Assembly (NCBI RefSeq): GCF_001908375.1
Contig: NZ_CP017243.1
Location: 1 to 64,000, forward strand
Direction of reading: 5' to 3'
Origin: Rhizobium etli 8C-3
GTDB taxonomy: Bacteria; Pseudomonadota; Alphaproteobacteria; Rhizobiales; Rhizobiaceae
Length of the DNA: 64,000 bases
Both the position numbers and the translations under genes were made by a program. Each line of letters begins with the position of its first letter. Position 1 is the stretch's first letter. The notes under the pieces were generated by a model, which was not told the DNA's origin, did no database searches, and saw nothing but the letters and a program-made list of their open reading frames with translations. Shown one piece after another: positions 1 to 9,278 of the stretch.

Positions 1-40
1 GTGCGGCTGATCGTTATTCCTGCCGTTGAGGATTTCGGTT

Positions 41-56
41 GTGGTCAGCTGACCAC
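41..56. repeat. 16-bp palindrome, first copy
   Basis: GTGGTCAGCTGACCAC is a perfect palindrome. An identical copy lies at 2479-2494, so the two bracket the IS3/IS4 remnant cluster. Similar palindromic blocks occur at the ends of some IS21-type elements, so these may be ends of a lost or nested element; that link is inference. Apart from this palindrome I see no gene in 1-430. Confidence 0.5.
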
Positions 57-439
57 CAAGCTAACCCCTTGGAAAACACCAACTTTCAAAGGCGGCTTGT
101 CGCAGGCATTGTGCCGGTTACCGTCTGGCTCCCGAGCCAAATGACGCCTCTTAGGGGAACAGTAGACCGTGATCTCAATACGAACGCGCCCAAGGTCGCG
201 CACGAACAAGACCAGGAGCGAAGTCTTCGCACGAAATGGCAGCCGCCTTTCATCAATTCATTGGCACCGGCGCGGCAAATCGCAAGGCGGCCGGCTGTGC
301 CGGCTAATCGCGAGTGGGCGATGGCGCCGCATGGATAGGACGCAATAGGAACAAGTACCTGCTGCCATCCGCAGCCCCGGAATCTACGGGGCTGATTCGC
401 GGCGGCACTTCCACAACACTGGGAGAATTCATCAACCGC

Positions 440-745
440 TATCTTGGGCGAGGTGACGCAATGAGCCACTCGACCCTATGGTCTTTTGACCAGGCAAGAA
501 TGGCATTCGAGGTGAGTTTGGTGCCGTTGTCGGAGAGATCATTGCGAGTTTCGAGCGAGGCGACGACCGGAGATCGAGGTGTCCGGGGATCGCCGCGAGG
601 CATTCTCGCGTCGCGTCATCGACGATGTTGAGCACGCGAAACCCCCTTCCGTAAGCGAACTTGCAGGCACGCGCGCACCGATCCTGGCCAACGCGAAGGC
701 TCTGCCCGCTGGTCGCTGGATTTTGTTCGTGACCAAAAGCAAATG
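440..745 (-). pseudogene. IS3-family OrfB (DDE integrase) fragment, frameshifted
   Basis: The minus strand encodes pieces of an IS3-family (IS407-like) OrfB integrase core: a stretch reading FAYGRGFRVLNIVDDATREC, then, after frame changes, remnants of the DNGT.LTSNAI block. The same region is recognisable on the plus strand at about 1838-2085, so the two fragments are diverged inverted copies. No complete reading frame remains, and it cannot make an active transposase. It abuts the IS4-family fragment at about 750-780. Confidence 0.65.
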
Positions 746-774
746 ATCCAGTGGAACATTTCTCCACCGAACGA

Positions 775-1575
775 CTGAGGCATATACCTATCTCGCAAGG
801 CCCAGCCATCGGCACAGTATTTGAGTCCGTTGAAGAAGGTGATGGGTCCAGACGGCTTGGAGGAGGCATAGCCGTTCCAGCCGCCGAGTTTGGCGATGAT
901 CCAAGCGGCCCAGGCGAGCGAAGCTTTGGGATGGGGATTGGATTGCAGCTTGGTCTTGCCCTTGAAGCGGCTTTCGAGGGCGGCGAGCGTGTTGATCTCG
1001 TGGGGACTGACTGCCAGGCTTGCCGGGTGAGGATCGCCGCCACTGCGGTCCTGCACGAGTTGGAGGACGATTGCCGCGGCCTTGGCGGCGATGGCGACGA
1101 GCTTTTCCAGCCGCGGCGCTAACTGCAATTGGCTGTCCTCGATCTTGAAGCCCTGCGTCTTCATCACCCGGAAGAACTGCTCGATCATCCAGCGCTGCTT
1201 GTACCAAGCGACGATCTGCCAGGCGTCAGTCGCACTGGAGAGCGCATGGGTGGTCAAGAGCAGCCAATGCAAGGGCTCGACACCGTCGGGTGCGTCCGGT
1301 TCGACGACCTCGACCCAACTGAGCCTAACCCCGTCGGGCAGCCCTTCTTCGCGCAGGTTTTGCGGTTGCCTGATCGTCGCCTGGCCGAAGCGCAGGCACA
1401 ACGTTGCCTGCCGCGCCGGACGGTCGGCGCGCTCGCGCAGCTCGATCGTTTGGGTGTCGCAGAACCGAACTGTCTCTACGACATCACGCAGTTTAGAGCC
1501 GCCGATGAGTGCATGGTCATGCATGACGCGCGACAAAAGATCGAAGCGTTGGTCGGGCAGGTGCGCCCACATCAT
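775..1575 (-). pseudogene. IS4-family transposase, C-terminal part
   Basis: The frame of about 265 codons carries the C-terminal part of an IS4-type DDE transposase. The segment YKQRWMIEQFFRVMKTQGFK corresponds to the Y-(2)-R-(3)-E-(6)-K signature that holds the catalytic Glu. The usual N-terminal half with the first Asp is missing, and the frame runs on into the IS3 fragment at its 3' end, so the gene is truncated at both sides. It sits between two inverted IS3 OrfB fragments. Some residual expression is possible but function is unlikely. Confidence 0.7.
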
Positions 1576-1581
1576 AAAGAA

Positions 1582-2353
1582 GTCGCCCTATTGCGCGACC
1601 TCGCCAATGAGCGATGGCGTTTCGGCGACCGGCGACCGGCGACCGGCGACCGGCGACCGGCGACCGGCGGCTTCGGCGGGGGGGGGAGCGACGTTGGGGT
1701 CGACCGCATCTACGGGCTCTATCGCGAAGAAGGACTTTCCGTTCGCAAGCAGAAAAGCCGGGGCGGCACGCTGTCGGCACGCGTGGCCCGATCCTGGTCG
1801 AAGCGAAGGCCAATGCCCGAAGCTCGCTGAATCTCGTTCACGACCAGTTCGCTTGCGGAAGGCGGTTTCGCGTGCTCAACTTCGTCGAAGACGTGACCCG
1901 CGAATGCCTGGCGGCGATCCCGTGCACCTCGATCTTGCGTCGTCGCGTCGCTCGCGAACTGTCGGTCCTCATCGAACGGCGCGGCAAATCGGGGATGATC
2001 GTCTCCGACAACGGCACGGAATTCACCTCGAATGCCATCCTTGCCAGGTCGAAGGATCATAGTGTCGAGTCGCACGGCATCACGCCGGGAAGCCGATGCA
2101 AAACGCTAATGTCGAGAGCTTCAACGGCCGGATGCGGGACGAGATGGTCAACCAAAGCCTGTTCCTCGGCTGCGATTATGCCCGAAGCGCCATTGCTGGG
2201 CCGACGATTACAACCACTTCCGGCCGCACTCATCGCTCGGACCAGACCCGGGCACGTGATGCAGATACCATTGCCGCAACCGGCTCCAACGCTGCGCGAG
2301 ATGAAAGCTTCGCGTTTCCGCCACTTGGCGTACTCGGAGCGCGCAGGCTCTAG
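1582..2353 (+). pseudogene. IS3-family OrfB transposase, broken by frameshifts and a repeat
   Basis: Reading across frames gives a typical IS407-group OrfB: EVALLRDLANERWRFG, then RIYGLYREEGLSVRKQK, the HDQFACGRRFRVLNFVEDVTREC integrase block (about 1840-1910), VSDNGTEFTSNAI (about 2005-2040) and NVESFNGRMRDE with the catalytic Glu (about 2105-2140). At least two frameshifts separate the blocks, and a 7-bp tandem array replaces the segment near 1623-1669. OrfA is absent. It is a dead element, homologous to the inverted fragment at 440-745. Confidence 0.75.
1623..1669 (+). repeat. 7-bp tandem repeat (CGGCGAC)
   Basis: Six full head-to-tail copies of CGGCGAC plus a partial seventh. They lie where an intact IS3 OrfB would have ordinary coding sequence, so the array looks like slippage expansion inside a dead transposase gene. 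Confidence 0.85.
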
Positions 2354-3399
2354 TCGCTGCCGGAGAGGATTGAGTGCTAGGTCAGCGGGTCCACTGATCG
2401 AGGTTTTTCGCCAGACTCTGCTGTCGTGGGCCAGCAAGTCTTTTGGGGTGGGACGCACTGCCAACAGCTGCTTTTCCGGTGGTCAGCTGACCACAGCTAC
2501 AACACTCTGAAAAGAAGCGACATTTTCGGGCGCTACTATGGACGGCGCATGACCCGCTCCTCGCGCCACCTCTCACAAGATCGGTTGTGTAGAGATAGGT
2601 ACCGTCCTGTCGCCGCCATGGGTCGCGGGGTCTTGGCGGTCATTTTTGATCGTACATGACGTTCTAAGGGCATTGGTCATGGTTGCCCGGGTAGAATGGC
2701 CGACAGCCCTTCTATGCGGCTGGTGTAGTAAGGTCAGTTGATGCACGGAGCCGATTGAGCGGCTTCGTGTTCGAACGAACAATCGCGGTGTTTGTCACGA
2801 CTGAAAGGAGACATTGCTTTGTAATCTTAACGGCGGTCTCCGCAGGATGCTTCAGGACGAAGACCTCCCAGGCTTCGAGGACAGTCGAAATTTGCTGGTC
2901 GTAAAACGAATGTTTGCAGATCTTCGGCCGTAATCATTCTTGTAGGAAATATAGCTGGCGGCGCGGACAAATGGCTCAATCAAATTGTCGAGCATCCTTG
3001 AAAGAACGCCGAAACGCGGACGGATTGTAAAAGAAACAAATACTGTCTGACTGAGTTCCGGCTCGCGCCCGAATTCGTCGTGCAGCCGAGACGGCTTTTT
3101 GGTAGCGAGGGGAGCGGCTGTCCTCTGCTTTTACCCGCGCCGCCGAGGGTCATGGCCCGCGCGCCTCTGCGGATCATAATCACCGCGGCTGAAGCCTTCA
3201 GCACGTTCCGGGGGAGGGGGCGAGCAGGCGGAGGAAGCCGGCTCCGCGGCGAGGATGTAGGCGCTGAGCTGAAACCGCGGAGCGATAGCGACTAGCGGTC
3301 CTGGCGCTACAGATCCCCAAAGGCCGGACCTGACGGCTATGCAGTCGAATAGCGACAAGAAAAGACTCTCTGCCATCGGGCGTCGGATGAACCATGCCC
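2354..3399. other. Region without a recognisable gene
   Basis: Apart from the palindrome at 2479-2494, I see only short frames without family resemblance, recognisable start signals or conserved motifs. This is likely inter-element debris between the IS cluster and the recombinase gene. Confidence 0.5.
2479..2494. repeat. 16-bp palindrome, second copy
   Basis: Exact second copy of GTGGTCAGCTGACCAC at 41-56. The flanking bases differ after the palindrome, so the repeated unit is essentially the palindrome itself. It closes the IS3-IS4-IS3 block and may mark an element end. Confidence 0.5.
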
Positions 3400-4317
3400 T
3401 CAACGGCGAATGAGGCCAAATCGGTGGGCTTCGTCCAGCAGGACCCGCACCGAGGACGGTTGCCAGTTCTTGCCGCTGCGCACAGGCCGTTCTCCCATCT
3501 GGTCCAGTTGCGCGGCAATGTCGCGCAGCGACAGGTTGGGATCGGCAATGGCAATTGCCGCCACCAGCTTCATCAGATAGTCTTCGGGAGCCCGGCGAGG
3601 GGATCGAGCAAGGAGTTCCTTCTCCGCGAGCTTTTCGCGTACCATGCGATGAACAGCGCGACGAAGGCGTTCGACGGTCCAGTCGTGGCCACGGCGATTG
3701 AGAACCCGCACGACATTGTCCCAACTGTGCTGCGGCCGGAGTTGACGCACCATCGGCAGCCACGTCTGCGCCGATGCAATGAGTTCATCGAGATAGAGCT
3801 TCTCCCGTGCCTGCGAGATTGCCTTGATCGCCTCCGGCCGTCGTTCTCGCAGACCGGGATTTCCAGGAAGCTTGCCGCGTGCCTTCGCCGCCTTAATGCC
3901 GGCTTTGGTACGCTCAGCGATTAGCGCCCGCTCGAGCTGCGCGACGGCGCCGAGGACCTGAAGGGAAAACATGCCCTGCGGGGTCGACGTATCGATTGGA
4001 TCGCGGATCGACCGGAAATGCACGCCGCGGGCCTCGAGGTCCTCGATCACCGACAAGAGATGACTGACGGATCGGGCCAGTCGATCGAGGCGCACGACAA
4101 TGAGGACGTCGCCGGCGCTAAGTTCAGCGAGTAATCGCGTCAGCACCGGTCGAGCCCGCGATGCTCCGGAACCATGCTCCTGATGGATCCGATCGCAGCC
4201 GGCTGCACGCAGCTCGTCCAACTGGGCATCGTGGACCTGTTCATCCGTCGACACCCGGGCATAACCGATCAGCCGCTTGGGAGATTGTTGGTTGTCAAAT
4301 GTTTGTGGCTTTGCCAT
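3400..4317 (-). CDS. Serine recombinase (resolvase/invertase family)
   Basis: The protein (305 aa from the ATG at 4317) has the N-terminal resolvase domain: GYARVSTDEQ with the nucleophilic Ser at about residue 23, then VVRLDRLARSVSHLLSVIEDL and GAVAQLERALIAERTKAGIKAA leading into the E helix. The extra ~130 C-terminal residues are longer than in classical Tn3 resolvases (about 185 aa) and contain a second helix-turn-helix-like or recombinase-type region. A longer frame opens at 4365, but the ATG at 4317 fits the family start better. It probably catalyses site-specific resolution or inversion for a transposon or the plasmid; no res site was identified beside it. Confidence 0.9.
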   Translation of the reverse strand: MAKPQTFDNQQSPKRLIGYARVSTDEQVHDAQLDELRAAGCDRIHQEHGSGASRARPVLTRLLAELSAGDVLIVVRLDRLARSVSHLLSVIEDLEARGVHFRSIRDPIDTSTPQGMFSLQVLGAVAQLERALIAERTKAGIKAAKARGKLPGNPGLRERRPEAIKAISQAREKLYLDELIASAQTWLPMVRQLRPQHSWDNVVRVLNRRGHDWTVERLRRAVHRMVREKLAEKELLARSPRRAPEDYLMKLVAAIAIADPNLSLRDIAAQLDQMGERPVRSGKNWQPSSVRVLLDEAHRFGLIRR

Positions 4318-4365
4318 CGCGCTTGTAACGGCCCTGTCTCGAAGTAGTTTGTACAGATAAGGCAT

Positions 4366-4843
4366 GCGTTAGAAATCGAACAGTTGCAAGCGTGTTTTAG
4401 GCATCAAATAGCGGCCCGCCAGACTCAAATCGCCGCCCGAGATAAGCAACGGAGCGTCCGCACTGACAAACCCGCGCCAGCGGGCTCCTGTGGCGGAAAG
4501 GCCGGAAAAACAACCGTTTTGGAGATGCCGCGAGAGCAGGGGCCCTCGGGAGGTCGCCGGCACATTATGCCGGAAGAAGGGTCGGGATTATGCGGGGCAA
4601 CTGCGGCGGCCGAATTCTGTCTCGGGGAGTCCGGTCATCCCAGACGAAATCGGCCGAAAAGCCTGGAAAACCGCGCATTTCCTGCGATCCATGGTGACCG
4701 ACACCCTAATTTGCGGCGTTATAGCAATCACTTCCGATAAGCGGTACTTATCGGTGGCGAGCCGCCACGGGCTCTTTTATAGCATGTGGGGAACCGCAGT
4801 GACCTTATAGCTTTCGTTTAAGACATCATTTACCATAATTTCA
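4366..4843. other. Intergenic region, nothing recognised
   Basis: About 480 bp between the recombinase start and the DUF1612 gene. Only short frames without recognisable content. It may hold divergent promoters and a recombinase target site, but no clear symmetric site was seen. Confidence 0.4.
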
Positions 4844-5980
4844 ATGGCTTACGATCTCTCGAAAATCAGCCTGAGTGTCTTAATGCGGCCGGCTTTCGAC
4901 GCTGTTGTCGCTCTGACGCGTCTGGACGAGCGCATTGAGCGCTCCGTGGTAGGATCAGGCTGGCTAGAACGCCAAAACTTTGCCGACGCCTGCGCCTCGC
5001 TGTGGATCGACGGAGAACTCGTCCATCTCGAAGACCTCGTCCTCCACGACGCCACCCGCGATATCCGCACCCCCACTCACGAACTGACCATCGCCCGCGA
5101 CGTGCTGCGCACTCGCCGACGCATTTGCGGCCAGGCGCCTGACTGGGCGCTATCCGCCGAAGGTTTGCGGACGCTGAGGCAGACATCGGAAACCACGTCG
5201 GCCGCCGCGGGCGAGGCGGAGACGGCCGGAGTCATCAGGCCCAAGGCCCCGATCGAGCCAGAAGGGGAGGGTGATGATGGTGATGACGTCAAAGATCTGC
5301 CGGGCGTCGACTATGCTGCAATCGATGCGCTGCTCGCGCGCTCGGACGCCGCAATCGAACGAGCCAAAAAGCCCGGTCGGACCCCGGCCAATAACCGCGA
5401 GCGAGACCCTCTCGTCTATGATCTCGACTGGGACGAAGATGCTCGGCTCGACGAATGGCGCGGCGCGCTGCGCCAGGCCGAAAACTTGCCGGCCGTGCTG
5501 CAGGCGATCGTCGCCCTCGATGCCTGGAATGAGTTGTCGGTGCTGCAGCACGCGCCCTGGCTTGGCCGGCTGTTTGCCGCCTCGATCCTGCGCCAGGCCG
5601 GCATCACTACCGGCGCCCATCTTGCCGCCGTCAATCTCGGGCTCAAAACGATACCCGTCGATCGGCGCCGCAGTCGCGATCGGAAGACTCGACTGCTCGC
5701 GATTGCCCAGGGGCTGATCGCGGCCGCGGAGATTGGCATGAAAGAACATGACCGGTTGACGCTGGCGCGAAAAATGATGGAGCGAAAGCTGGAGGGACGC
5801 CGAACCTCTTCAAAATTGCCAGAACTGGTCGAGCTGGTCATGGCAAAACCGCTGGTCTCTGCCGGGATGGTTGCGAAGACGCTCGACGTCACACCGCAGG
5901 CGGCGCGGCGGATTGTTTTGGAGCTTGGCCTCAGGGAGATGACCGGGAGGGGGAGGTTTCGGGCATGGGGAGTGCACTAA
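4844..5980 (+). CDS. RHE_PE00001-type protein (DUF1612 with C-terminal HTH)
   Basis: This 378-aa protein matches the rhizobial plasmid family named after RHE_PE00001: an N-terminal DUF1612 region, an acidic linker near residues 145-160 ([11 protein letters not shown]), a conserved block [24 protein letters not shown] and a C-terminal helix-turn-helix (about 320-365, containing [20 protein letters not shown]). The family is often found on Rhizobium plasmids near recombinases. The HTH suggests DNA binding, perhaps regulation or replicon maintenance; the precise role is unknown. The ATG at 4844 begins the usual [10 protein letters not shown] start. Confidence 0.85.
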   Translation: MAYDLSKISLSVLMRPAFDAVVALTRLDERIERSVVGSGWLERQNFADACASLWIDGELVHLEDLVLHDATRDIRTPTHELTIARDVLRTRRRICGQAPDWALSAEGLRTLRQTSETTSAAAGEAETAGVIRPKAPIEPEGEGDDGDDVKDLPGVDYAAIDALLARSDAAIERAKKPGRTPANNRERDPLVYDLDWDEDARLDEWRGALRQAENLPAVLQAIVALDAWNELSVLQHAPWLGRLFAASILRQAGITTGAHLAAVNLGLKTIPVDRRRSRDRKTRLLAIAQGLIAAAEIGMKEHDRLTLARKMMERKLEGRRTSSKLPELVELVMAKPLVSAGMVAKTLDVTPQAARRIVLELGLREMTGRGRFRAWGVH

Positions 5981-6219
5981 GGTCTAAGGTCACCGGGCGA
6001 TTGTTGGCATTCCGTGCAGGGTCGTGGGCCGCTAGTGTAAGCGACTGAGGCAAAGGGACGATGAGCGTGCGTCTAACAAAGGCAGACGTCATTGAGTGTT
6101 TCGAAAAGTGCGATAGATAGTATCGGCTAGCAAGCAAGGCTATCCTAGACCACTATGAACGCAACGACAAGGATTGCTACAAGCGCTGCACAATTGATGA
6201 CCTGGTTGGGGCATCGAGC
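5981..6219 (+). other. Short intergenic region with a possible decayed frame
   Basis: From the ATG at 6061 a frame reads MSVRLTKADVIECFEKCDR, meets a TAG, and would continue in the same frame towards the convergent RES gene. It may be a remnant of a small gene, but I do not recognise the family. Confidence 0.25.
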
Positions 6220-6960
6220 TTAAGCCGCTATCACGTTCTCGCTACCCCGCAGATCGTCAGGTACATATTCTTTCCCGGAACCAAAGGAATAGATCCGACT
6301 GATAAGTTTTCCGTCCCAGACGAACTTGAAGTGGTTGCCCTGAACGGCCCGATCTAGGACCTCACCCCGAAGTACGCAGACACAAAAGCCGGCACCTCGC
6401 TCTGGCGGCCTATAGAGCAGGCCGTCGAAACCGGCATCCATGATATGCCGACCGCGCTTGTATCTCGTGTCAATATCAAGGTCCGGATCCCAATCGCGAC
6501 CATCAACGAAGCGGCCTTTCACGGTGCGCGACAATTCTCGCATCTCAAGTCCAATCGGTGCCTCGCTAGTGCGAGACAGGAACCTCTCTCGTTTCCAAAT
6601 GGAAACAGAAAGGGCTGTCTGAATGTCGCTAAATAGTTCTAGCACCGGATTTTCGGGGCCGAAAAACCGCGAGCCCTCCGGGTTGTGATATGTGAATGGG
6701 GCATGATTCCAGTTCTGAAGAAGTGGGGCGTTATCATCAACAATCGTAGCTCCACCTCGGAGAATGCGCTCTCGGTCTTTCAGGCGCGGATTGGTTAGGG
6801 ACTCAATCTCAGCCAGTTCCTTACTCCGACCATTCGCTACCCGCGCAAAAACATCAATCGTCGGAAATCGCGACGGAATGAGAGTAAAGAACGTTTGCTT
6901 GACGTCGATCACAGTGAAAGAGTTAGCCGCCACGCTGCGCGTCCACATATTGTCTGACAC
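6220..6960 (-). CDS. RES-domain toxin
   Basis: The 246-aa product fits the RES family of type II toxins, named for conserved Arg, Glu and Ser residues and known in studied members to deplete cellular NAD+. It is encoded directly after an Xre/MbcA/ParS-type antitoxin and overlaps it by 38 bp, the usual toxin-second order. The start is GTG at 6960 or the in-frame ATG at 6948. It is at the long end for RES proteins. Assignment to the family rests on the partner gene as much as on the sequence; catalytic residues were not individually confirmed. Confidence 0.7.
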   Translation of the reverse strand: MSDNMWTRSVAANSFTVIDVKQTFFTLIPSRFPTIDVFARVANGRSKELAEIESLTNPRLKDRERILRGGATIVDDNAPLLQNWNHAPFTYHNPEGSRFFGPENPVLELFSDIQTALSVSIWKRERFLSRTSEAPIGLEMRELSRTVKGRFVDGRDWDPDLDIDTRYKRGRHIMDAGFDGLLYRPPERGAGFCVCVLRGEVLDRAVQGNHFKFVWDGKLISRIYSFGSGKEYVPDDLRGSENVIAA

Positions 6961-7312
6961 GGAATATATCCATCACTTGGCCGCCGCGCATAACGTCGAG
7001 AGCACTCTGCCCGCGGAAAAACTGGTTAGGTCTTCGGATCCAAGTGTCAGCAGCTCTGCTGTCCGGGAGTAGAATCTCAAGGGCCTTATGGATCGCGAGT
7101 AGGTGAGAGACTCGCTCGACGGTGTCTCTTGGAATTGAGCCTCCTTCTTTCTTCCACTTAAAGAAGGTCGATCGGCCAGGCGATCCCAGCAGGAGAAGTT
7201 GGTCTTCGGTTGAAAGCTCCCACAACTCCGCAAGTCCTTGAAATGCCTCCATGACTGCCGGAATCGATGATCGCCCTTCGGCCGCTGCGGCGACGGGTTC
7301 GATATTAGCCAC
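6923..7312 (-). CDS. Xre/MbcA/ParS-type antitoxin
   Basis: 129 aa from a GTG start at 7312. An N-terminal HTH-like region (LWELSTEDQLLLLGSPGRST, about residues 30-50) is followed by FFKWKKEGGSIPRDTVERVSHLLAIHKALEILLPD and the C-terminal toxin-binding segment (about 90-129) with WIRRPNQFFRGQSALDVMRG, closely matching the ParS/DUF2384 motif in which the antitoxin inserts into the RES active site. Overlap with the toxin gene implies translational coupling. The repeated palindrome just upstream (7330-7390) is the expected autoregulatory operator. Confidence 0.88.
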   Translation of the reverse strand: MANIEPVAAAAEGRSSIPAVMEAFQGLAELWELSTEDQLLLLGSPGRSTFFKWKKEGGSIPRDTVERVSHLLAIHKALEILLPDSRAADTWIRRPNQFFRGQSALDVMRGGQVMDIFRVRQYVDAQRGG

Positions 7313-7329
7313 GCATGAATCTCCCGAAA

Positions 7330-7390
7330 AGTCCCAATATGGACTTGTATTTCAAATAAGTCCCGATATAGATTAGTCCATATCGGGACT
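7330..7390. promoter_or_regulatory. Operator array of the RES-Xre module
   Basis: Two copies of AGTCC-N6-GGACT (7330-7345 and 7375-7390) surround a third half-site. The half-sites 7359-7369 and 7380-7390 form a perfect 11-bp inverted repeat (AGTCCCGATAT / ATATCGGGACT). The array lies 18-78 bp upstream of the antitoxin start and upstream of the divergent ubiquitin-like operon, so it could control both directions. The binding protein is inferred to be the Xre antitoxin. Confidence 0.7.
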
Positions 7391-7453
7391 AGAATCGCAG
7401 TGTAGTCCACTGACGAATCACGATCAAGAGTCGCCGGAGAACGGAGCGCAGTT

Positions 7454-8113
7454 ATGGTAAAAGACAACAAGAAATTCGAGTTCACTGTCGATGGCGCGAT
7501 TTATAGCATCGGCGATAAAGTCATGGACGGCAGTCAGATTCGGGAGACCGCGGGCAAAGTGCCTGCGAGCGAGTTTGTCCTCATACAGATCGTTGAGAAA
7601 TCCGGGCGCTCGATTGGCCTTGAGGATGAGGTGAAGTTCGCCCCGGGTGAAACTGCGGTATTCCGGACTTTCGAAAGCGATCGGGTTTACAACTTCACTG
7701 TTGACGAACGCGGTTGGGAGTGGGGCGAGGGAGCAATCGCTGCCGCCGATCTCTATCGTTACGCGGACATTGATGAGGACCGCGAACTGGTCCTCGATAG
7801 TGATGGTGACACAATCATCCCGGTCGATGGCAAAATCGATTTGAGCGGTAAGGGCGTCGAGCGCGTCCGTAGCCGCGAACCCAAAACCGTGACAATTAAA
7901 GTCAACGGGCGGCCGCGGACCGTTGAGAAGCGTCGCCATAGCTATCGCGAAATCGCCGCGATTGCTTACCCGAATCCCGACTTCGAAAACTTCAACTACA
8001 CCACGACCTACCTTCATGGGGTCGGTGGTGCAGAGGGTGATCTCGTTGAGGGTGAATCTATCATGGTCAAGAATGGGATGGTGTTCAATGTCCGTCGATC
8101 TGATAAGTCGTGA
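7454..8113 (+). CDS. Triple ubiquitin-like protein (multiubiquitin family)
   Basis: The 219-aa protein appears to hold three beta-grasp (ubiquitin-like) repeats: about 6-75 (KFEFTVDGAIYSIGDKVMDG..), 78-140 (YNFTVDERGWEWGEGAIAAA..) and 143-215 (KTVTIKVNGRPRTVEKRRHS..). Each begins with a short beta hairpin and a turn before a helix, as in the bacterial multiubiquitin domain. The C terminus is FNVRRSDKS, without a terminal di-glycine. It overlaps the E1-like gene by 26 bp and heads a three-gene operon. The likely role is a substrate or modifier for E1-type adenylation; whether it is conjugated to anything is unknown. Confidence 0.85.
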   Translation: MVKDNKKFEFTVDGAIYSIGDKVMDGSQIRETAGKVPASEFVLIQIVEKSGRSIGLEDEVKFAPGETAVFRTFESDRVYNFTVDERGWEWGEGAIAAADLYRYADIDEDRELVLDSDGDTIIPVDGKIDLSGKGVERVRSREPKTVTIKVNGRPRTVEKRRHSYREIAAIAYPNPDFENFNYTTTYLHGVGGAEGDLVEGESIMVKNGMVFNVRRSDKS

Positions 8114-9278
8114 CCCGTTTCTGAAGCAACTCGAAGACGAAGGCTTCGAGCTTGAGGTGAGCAACGGTCATTTGATTGTCCGTAGCATTCCTTATGTGAC
8201 GGTCGATGGCTCCTTGGCCCGCGGCGTCCTCACCTGTGCCCTTTCGCTTGAAGCGTCCTCTGGGTTGACCTCGACGCCGCAGGGCGATCACACCATGTAT
8301 TTCGCAGGTGGGATGCCATGTCATCGCGATGGAAAGCCGATGAACAATATCGTCAACGGTGCCGTTCAGCAGCGCTTCGCTGATATTGATGTTAGCTATT
8401 ATTTGTCGTCGAAGCCGGAGATCACTCATCGCTACGAGACTATCTACGACAAGGTAGTAGCTTACGAGGGATTGATCGGCGGTGCCGCGAGATCTTTGGA
8501 CCGAACGGCTAACGCCAGGACGCATGCCCGCGGGTTGATCTCAAATGACGACAGTCCATTCGCAATTCCTGACTCTGCCTCGGCCCGATACCGTATAGGC
8601 GCGGTAAACCGAAAGCTTATGGGACGGGTCGCCATCATAGGCCTTGGCGGGACCGGGTCCTACCTGCTCGACCTTCTTGCCAAGACATGGGTCACGGAGA
8701 TCCACCTGTATGACGGGGATCAGCTTCTTAATCACAATTTGTTCCGGTCGCCTGGCTCGCCTGAAAGGGAATTGCTCAAGGAGTTCCCTTTCAAGGTGAA
8801 CTACTACACGCAGGTTTACGCGCGTATTCACAAGGGCATCGTTTCCCACCCGGTCCGCGTTACATATGGCAATGTTGACGAGCTCTCGGGCTTCGACTTC
8901 GTCTTTGTCTGCATCGATAAGGGCTCGTCGCGGCGCGAAATCGCTGAGGGACTGGTCCGGTTGGCGATCCCGTTTATCGACACCGGGATCGGCGTTGGCC
9001 TGGAGGATGGCAGGCTGGACGGATGCGCGAGGGCGACGTTCATCCGCCCAGGCACCGACTGGAGCGAGGTCGAGAGGCTGCTTCCCTTCGGCGATGACGT
9101 AGAAGATGACGATGTCTACCGAACGGATATCCAGATCGCGGCCATCAACTCGCTAAACGCAATCATGGCCATCATGCGCTGGCAGCGGTGGGCGGACTAT
9201 TTTCGTGATGAGCGTAATGAGATGAATTCGGTTTACATGATCGAGGGGAACAATATCTCGAACAGGGCTGCGATATGA
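8088..9278 (+). CDS. E1-like adenylyltransferase with N-terminal DUF6791-type domain
   Basis: Starting at the ATG at 8088 (396 aa; longer frames would lie inside the upstream gene). The C-terminal ThiF/E1 Rossmann domain (about 165-390) has the nucleotide loop GLGGTGS (185-191), the acidic YDGD (208-211), NHNLFR with the conserved Asn/Arg (215-220) and FVCIDKGSSRR (273-283). Candidate thioester cysteines in this domain are C275 and C313. The N-terminal ~160 residues resemble DUF6791, a domain usually fused to such E1 proteins and possibly E2-related, with C78 in a GGMPCHRDG turn. It should activate the C terminus of the upstream ubiquitin-like protein. It overlaps both neighbours. Confidence 0.85.
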   Translation: MSVDLISRDPFLKQLEDEGFELEVSNGHLIVRSIPYVTVDGSLARGVLTCALSLEASSGLTSTPQGDHTMYFAGGMPCHRDGKPMNNIVNGAVQQRFADIDVSYYLSSKPEITHRYETIYDKVVAYEGLIGGAARSLDRTANARTHARGLISNDDSPFAIPDSASARYRIGAVNRKLMGRVAIIGLGGTGSYLLDLLAKTWVTEIHLYDGDQLLNHNLFRSPGSPERELLKEFPFKVNYYTQVYARIHKGIVSHPVRVTYGNVDELSGFDFVFVCIDKGSSRREIAEGLVRLAIPFIDTGIGVGLEDGRLDGCARATFIRPGTDWSEVERLLPFGDDVEDDDVYRTDIQIAAINSLNAIMAIMRWQRWADYFRDERNEMNSVYMIEGNNISNRAAI

